A stretch of 35,185 nt of DNA, from assembly GCF_001642325.1 (NCBI RefSeq), contig NZ_LSFI01000033.1, positions 1-35,185 of the forward strand, read 5' to 3'. Source of the DNA: Thermodesulfatator autotrophicus (GTDB lineage: Bacteria; Desulfobacterota; Thermodesulfobacteria; Thermodesulfobacteriales; Thermodesulfatatoraceae). The position numbers and the translations under genes were made by a program. Under the pieces are notes generated by a model. That model did not search any database and was not told the DNA's origin. It saw nothing but the letters and a program-made list of their open reading frames with translations. Below, in pieces: positions 32,141-35,185 of the stretch; the stretch's first letter is position 1; each line of letters opens with the position of its first letter.

Positions 32141-33141
32141 AATAGGCTTATCTGCTGACAGGCCTCTAAAACCTGGGTTACCGATATTTTTTCAAAGCAT
32201 ACGTAACCTTTATTGCAGGAACGTGAGAAACAAGGGCTACAGGGAACTTTCGAGGAAACTACTATGGCTCGTGGATTCAAAGGACCGGTGGCTTCAGGAC
32301 TGGTAGAACCAAAAATGGCCACCTGGGGTATTTTTAGAGCTGCTGCCACGTGCATGAGGCCAGAGTCATTGCTGACAAAAAGATCAAGACGGGCTATCAC
32401 ACCGGCAGAAGCGGCCAGGTTAAGGAGCCCACATAAATTCCTTGCCCTGGGTAGGTCTTTAACTATTTTGTCTCCCGCTGTTTTCTCTTTCTTTCCACCT
32501 AAAACCAAAATTGAGTAACCCAGACGTCTTAAATGGTAAGCCAGAGCTCGATAGCGGGCGATGGGCCATTGTTTTGCTGGTCCGAAGGCTGCTCCTGGAG
32601 CAAGGCCAGCCCAGGGCCGGGGTAAGTTAGTCAAGAAATTAAGGGCCTTTTCCTGGGCCTCTTTAGGTAAAAACAAAGTTAGCTCTTGAAAGGTTATTTC
32701 AAAACCAAGTGCAGATAAAAGATGTAAATAATAATCACGCTGGTGTAATTTATCTTTTGGTTTAGGAACACGATGAGTAAGAAGAGGGCTTCGTCCATCA
32801 GTAGCATAACCTGCTCTGGCTTTGACTCTCGCCAGGAAAAAATTAAGGGCCGAAGAGAAAGAATTAGGGAGCAAAATGCCAGCAGGGTATCTATTTTTTA
32901 TTTTTTGAGCCAGTTGCCAGGAGGCCTTTTTAGAAGAAGATATTTCGTAAAGGTTCCCGAGCTTTGGAAAGTTTTTAAAAAGCTCCAGTACATGAGGCCT
33001 GGCAATTAAGGAAATTTGGTCAAAATAATGGGCTAGATTAATCAATGCCGGTGAAGCCATTACGGCATCACCAATCCAGTTGGGCAAACGAAGTAATAAA
33101 TGTCCTTCTTTTGGAAAGGGTTTAGACATAAGAGAAAACAT
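32137..33141 (-). CDS. waaF: Lipopolysaccharide heptosyltransferase II (GT9)
   Basis: Adds the second heptose of the LPS inner core. A 334-residue GT9 enzyme: LLRLPNWIGDAVMASPALINLA (beginning near 16) is the WaaF opening, PNSFSSAL (about 96-103) is typical of WaaF, and RPWAGLAPGAAFGPAKQWP (about 170-188) and LFVSNDSGLMHVAAALKIPQVAIFGS (about 253-278) are the two substrate-site regions. The last residues include CSPCFSRSCNKG, a conserved cysteine-rich tail. Start ATG 33141 is taken, but neither it nor ATG 33129 has a clear ribosome site, so leaderless or coupled translation is possible. It heads the waaF-gmhB-waaC operon, or follows the 28-residue frame at 33166-33252. Confidence 0.91.
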   Translation of the reverse strand: MFSLMSKPFPKEGHLLLRLPNWIGDAVMASPALINLAHYFDQISLIARPHVLELFKNFPKLGNLYEISSSKKASWQLAQKIKNRYPAGILLPNSFSSALNFFLARVKARAGYATDGRSPLLTHRVPKPKDKLHQRDYYLHLLSALGFEITFQELTLFLPKEAQEKALNFLTNLPRPWAGLAPGAAFGPAKQWPIARYRALAYHLRRLGYSILVLGGKKEKTAGDKIVKDLPRARNLCGLLNLAASAGVIARLDLFVSNDSGLMHVAAALKIPQVAIFGSTSPEATGPLNPRAIVVSSKVPCSPCFSRSCNKGYVCFEKISVTQVLEACQQISLL

Positions 33142-33165
33142 ACAGGTCTTTGAAAGAGAAACAAG

Positions 33166-33252
33166 TCATTTTCGGATTCGCCATTCAAGATAAGCCCAGA
33201 GCAGGCCTACAAAAATCCCTATAGCCAGCATCTCAAGCAAAAATTCATTCAT
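33166..33252 (-). CDS. Possible 28-residue single-span membrane microprotein
   Basis: An ATG at 33252 opens a 28-codon frame ending TGA at 33166-33168, 24 bases before waaF. The peptide starts MNEFLLEM, has a hydrophobic core (LAIGIFVGLLWAY, about 9-21) long enough for a short membrane helix, and ends with a basic LEWRIRK tail. By the positive-inside rule, the C-terminus would face the cytoplasm. Only a poor ribosome site (AGAG) precedes it, and such frames can arise by chance. Still, the start, acidic head, membrane core and basic tail are what known small membrane proteins look like, and it fills a gap that otherwise has no gene. Comparative conservation would be needed to confirm it. Confidence 0.4.
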   Translation of the reverse strand: MNEFLLEMLAIGIFVGLLWAYLEWRIRK

Positions 33253-33276
33253 GTCTCTATTTTACTTAGAACTAAA

Positions 33277-33304
33277 GGACTGGCAAAGTAATTTTGCCTG
33301 TCCC
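33277..33304 (+). repeat. REP-like hairpin
   Basis: GGACTGGCAAA (33277-33287) pairs with TTTGCCTGTCC (33293-33303), with one T-T mismatch, around the loop GTAAT. Its right arm is the TTTTGCCTGTCCC motif found beside the RAYT. It lies in the divergent gap between the waaF unit and the orphan at 33365. Confidence 0.6.
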
Positions 33305-33309
33305 TGAAC

Positions 33310-33338
33310 TTGACCTTGAAGGGAGCAATACCTATCTC
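33310..33338 (+). promoter_or_regulatory. Likely sigma-70 promoter for the 112-residue gene
   Basis: TTGACC (33310-33315; five of six) and TATCTC (33333-33338) are separated by the ideal 17 bases. A start near 33345 leaves a short leader holding the AGGAGG ribosome site of the gene at 33365. It starts six bases after the REP-like hairpin. Confidence 0.45.
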
Positions 33339-33364
33339 TCTTAAAAAATTCAGGAGGTAAAAAT

Positions 33365-33703
33365 ATGGAAAGAGTAGACCGTTTAGCTCAGATCGTAGAA
33401 ATGGCCAAACAGGGCAAAAAGGTAAAAGCTAAGGTTACCCTTCTTAAACGGCCCATTGTTTTAAAAATTCATCCTGAAGCCCAAATTCTTGAGGAAAAAG
33501 AGGCTTATATTCTTGGTGCCATTTTTGAGTTTGAAGTTGATGGTCAAACTTATAAAGTGGAAAGGTTTTACGCTATGGGTTTTCCCACCGAAAGCTTTGA
33601 GGAAGAATTGGCCAATAGAAATTTGGCCAATGCCCTTCTAAAGGAAGATTATGAGCGTTTGAAAGAAGCTGGCATTGAAATTGAAGAAAAATACTTTGAA
33701 TAA
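33365..33703 (+). CDS. Conserved-looking protein of unknown function
   Basis: A 112-residue soluble protein with a strong CAGGAGG site eight bases before ATG 33365. The first third is basic and helical (VDRLAQIVEMAKQGKKVKAKVTLLKRP), the middle is beta-rich (AYILGAIFEFEVDGQTYKVERFYAMGF, about 47-73) and the end is acidic and helical (SFEEELANRNLANALLKEDYERLKEAGIEIEE). It has no cysteines, signal peptide or membrane helix. The basic-to-acidic gradient suggests nucleic-acid or protein binding, but I recognise no family and assign no function. It appears monocistronic, with its own promoter and a perfect 12-bp terminator shared with the convergent ahbD gene. Confidence 0.8.
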   Translation: MERVDRLAQIVEMAKQGKKVKAKVTLLKRPIVLKIHPEAQILEEKEAYILGAIFEFEVDGQTYKVERFYAMGFPTESFEEELANRNLANALLKEDYERLKEAGIEIEEKYFE

Positions 33704-33733
33704 AAAGAAAGGGGGTGCTATCCCCCTTTCTTT
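33704..33733. terminator. Bidirectional intrinsic terminator
   Basis: AAAGAAAGGGGG (33704-33715) pairs perfectly with CCCCCTTTCTTT (33722-33733) around the loop TGCTAT. It serves the plus-strand orphan and the minus-strand ahbD. For ahbD, the stem includes the last codons and the TAG stop, and a better T-run follows on that strand. Confidence 0.8.
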
Positions 33734-34800
33734 GGTTCGTATAAGCAAAGAGGTTCTTCGGCTAAATAGTCACCAGTGGCTTCGTAAGCTCTGGCCCGGC
33801 AACCCCCACAAACACGGACATACTCGCATCTTCCACATTTACCCTTATATGCTTTAAAGTTTCTTAAATTTTTGAAAACTTTAGAATTCCACCAAACTTC
33901 TGGAAAAGTTTGTTTTCTGAGTTCTCCGCAATTTAATTCCAGATAACCACAGGGTTGAACCACTCCCTGGTGAGAAATAAAACAAAATCCAGTGCCTGCT
34001 AGACAGCCTCTGGTAACGGCGTCAAGGCCAAAAGTTTCAAAGGTGACCGATTGGCCTTCTTCTTTAGCCCGCTGGCGTAAAATACGATAATAATGCGGCG
34101 CACAGGTAGCTTTAAGGTGAAAGCCCTCAGGGACTTTTTTCCTTTGGTCATAAAACCAGTGAAGCACTTTTTCATATTTTTCAGCGGTAAGGGCCTGCTC
34201 TGCCATTTCTTTGCCACGCCCCACCGGTACTAACAAGAAGATGTGATGGGCTACGGCGCCAAGTTTTAAGGCCAGGTCTAAAATGGCTGGCACTTCTTCA
34301 ACGTTAACTTCGGTGATAGTGGTGTTGATTTGAAATGGAAGGCCTACTTCTTTTAAGATGGCGATGCCTTTTAGTGCTCCATCAAAAGCTCCCTTTACTT
34401 TACGAAAATTATCATGTGATTCTGCTGTTGCACCATCAAGGCTTATGGAAACACGGGCAATACCGGTTTCTTTCATTTTTTGAGCAATCTCTGGAGTTAT
34501 AAGAGTGCCGTTGGTAGCCATAACCGGCCTGAATCCCAAGCGGGAGGTCTCTTCAGCTATTTCAAAGATGTCCTTTCTTAAGAGGGGTTCTCCTCCTGTT
34601 AAAATGATGATGGGGCTACCAACTTCTTTTATCTCTTTCAATATGCGGAAGCATTCGTCAGTGGTGAGTTCGTTTGGATACGGCCCGCGGCTGGCAGCCG
34701 CCCGGCAGTGAACGCAGTCAAGATTGCAATGCCTAGTAAGTTCCCAGGCCACAAGTCTTGGCACGAATTTTTCCTGGCTACTTGGATGTTTATGATGCAT
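33718..34800 (-). CDS. ahbD: Haem b synthase AhbD (radical SAM/SPASM)
   Basis: Radical SAM enzyme of the alternative, siroheme-dependent haem pathway, which decarboxylates Fe-coproporphyrin III to haem b without oxygen. 360 residues from ATG 34800, chosen because AAGGAGG lies eight bases upstream; 34833 would be a poorer start. The radical SAM core has CNLDCVHC (C25, C29, C32) and LTGGEPLLR. The AhbD-like segments LKATCAPHYYRI and GTGFCFISHQGVVQPCGYLE separate it from AhbC and NirJ. The C-terminal SPASM region has CGRCEYVRVCGGCRARAYE and a final C in EEPLC. No other ahb, siroheme or haem gene is nearby. Divergent from the hemerythrin gene. The radical SAM/SPASM class is certain; the AhbD name rests on motif recall. 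Confidence 0.87.
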   Translation of the reverse strand: MHHKHPSSQEKFVPRLVAWELTRHCNLDCVHCRAAASRGPYPNELTTDECFRILKEIKEVGSPIIILTGGEPLLRKDIFEIAEETSRLGFRPVMATNGTLITPEIAQKMKETGIARVSISLDGATAESHDNFRKVKGAFDGALKGIAILKEVGLPFQINTTITEVNVEEVPAILDLALKLGAVAHHIFLLVPVGRGKEMAEQALTAEKYEKVLHWFYDQRKKVPEGFHLKATCAPHYYRILRQRAKEEGQSVTFETFGLDAVTRGCLAGTGFCFISHQGVVQPCGYLELNCGELRKQTFPEVWWNSKVFKNLRNFKAYKGKCGRCEYVRVCGGCRARAYEATGDYLAEEPLCLYEPKKGG

Positions 34801-34847
34801 AACAATGACCTCCTTATAAAACGCTTTAAACATAACATAAAAACTGG

Positions 34848-34860
34848 GGGACAGGCAAAA
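34848..34860 (-). repeat. REP-like motif upstream of ahbD
   Basis: GGGACAGGCAAAA on the plus strand is the exact inverse of TTTTGCCTGTCCC at 33292-33304. It lies between ahbD and the hemerythrin gene. The 145-bp gap also holds an AT-rich stretch that probably contains promoters, but none can be pinned down. Confidence 0.55.
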
Positions 34861-34945
34861 TCCTGCAAAATTTAAGAAAAAATTTTTTTAATCCGAAAAT
34901 CTATATAAGATTTGGGGGAGTTGGGGCGGGCCTAAGGGGGCTCGT

Positions 34946-35185
34946 ATGGTAGAAGCTGTTTTATGGAAACCTTGTTATTGCATCGGCCATTCAAAGATTG
35001 ACAGACAACACCAAGAGTTAGTTAATCTTCTTAATCTCATGATTCAAAAGGTTAATTCTTCTTGTCCTAAAAATGTAATTGACGCCATTTTAATAAAGAT
35101 GGTTAATTATGCCGAAAATCACTTTCTAGATGAAGAGAAAGTAATGCAAGAAATTAACATAGTGTTTCGTCAACTGTGTCCGCAG
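34946..35185 (+). CDS. Bacteriohemerythrin, cut by the right edge
   Basis: The first 80 residues of a hemerythrin-domain protein, which binds oxygen (or NO) at a diiron centre. The opening VLWKPCYCIGHSKIDRQHQEL fits the bacterial family, with iron ligand H22 in the QH motif; NYAENHFLDEEKVM gives H59 and E63. The next ligands, an HxxxH pair, are expected within about 15 residues of E63, but the visible continuation EINIVFRQLCPQ contains no histidine. Either the pair lies beyond the window or the frame changes near 35155. ATG 34946 follows GGGGG. It is divergent from ahbD, an oxygen-sensitive enzyme, so a role in oxygen scavenging or delivery would fit; that is inference. Confidence 0.75.
   Translation, partial: MVEAVLWKPCYCIGHSKIDRQHQELVNLLNLMIQKVNSSCPKNVIDAILIKMVNYAENHFLDEEKVMQEINIVFRQLCPQ

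Overview
The window reads as a chromosomal segment of a thermophilic, Gram-negative, probably sulfate-reducing anaerobe of the Thermodesulfobacteria type (Thermodesulfatator or Thermodesulfobacterium relatives). This is an inference from gene content: a family-4 uracil-DNA glycosylase, a GH57 glucanotransferase, an AhbD-type haem synthase (the siroheme-dependent haem route of sulfate reducers and archaea), LPS heptose genes, LolA, and an F0-only ATP synthase cluster. No rRNA, tRNA or CRISPR array was seen. Almost all DNA is coding, and genes are tightly packed with many 1-8 bp overlaps.

Layout. 1-1974 (minus): a DsbC-like thiol-disulfide protein, an AMMECR1 protein and a uracil-DNA glycosylase cut by the left edge. 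2104-4850 (plus): class V aminotransferase and serA, a serine-synthesis pair closed by a hairpin. 4900-5442: a decayed coiled-coil gene and an internally deleted IS256-type element whose end supplies the stop codon of mtaB. 5420-8813 (minus): trpD, a YchF-like ATPase and mtaB. 8987-9196: a 69-residue orphan. 9200-15428 (minus): one transcription unit of a secreted protein, ftsK, lolA, nadA and a GH57 enzyme. 15521-16025: palindromic repeats and a second IS256-type relic. 16067-21481 (minus): proC, hslO, a serine hydrolase, a DUF4198 protein and an APC permease with an extra C-terminal domain.

21566-27186 (plus): argH, hisS, a TauE/SafE exporter and a PilZ protein, then atpZ, atpI, atpB and atpE, ending in a strong terminator. 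27251-28096 (minus) is a REP-associated tyrosine transposase (RAYT), with copies of a short TTTTnGCCTGTCCC-like motif beside it, inside it, and in two more intergenic gaps (33.3 kb and 34.85 kb). 28239-30606 (plus): a CpoB/YbgF-like lipoprotein, a periplasmic ligand-binding protein and a small heat-shock protein. 30603-33252 (minus): waaF, gmhB and waaC for LPS inner-core heptose, preceded by a possible 28-residue membrane microprotein. 33365-33703 is an orphan. 33718-34800 (minus) is ahbD, and a hemerythrin gene runs off the right edge.

Most of the window is ordinary housekeeping. The parts most worth a second look are the RAYT and its repeat motif, the APC permease carrying what looks like a catalytically dead nucleotidyltransferase domain, the mtaB gene finished by an IS end, the cysteine-bearing pre-c subunit of the ATP synthase, and the lipoprotein/binding-protein/sHsp cassette.
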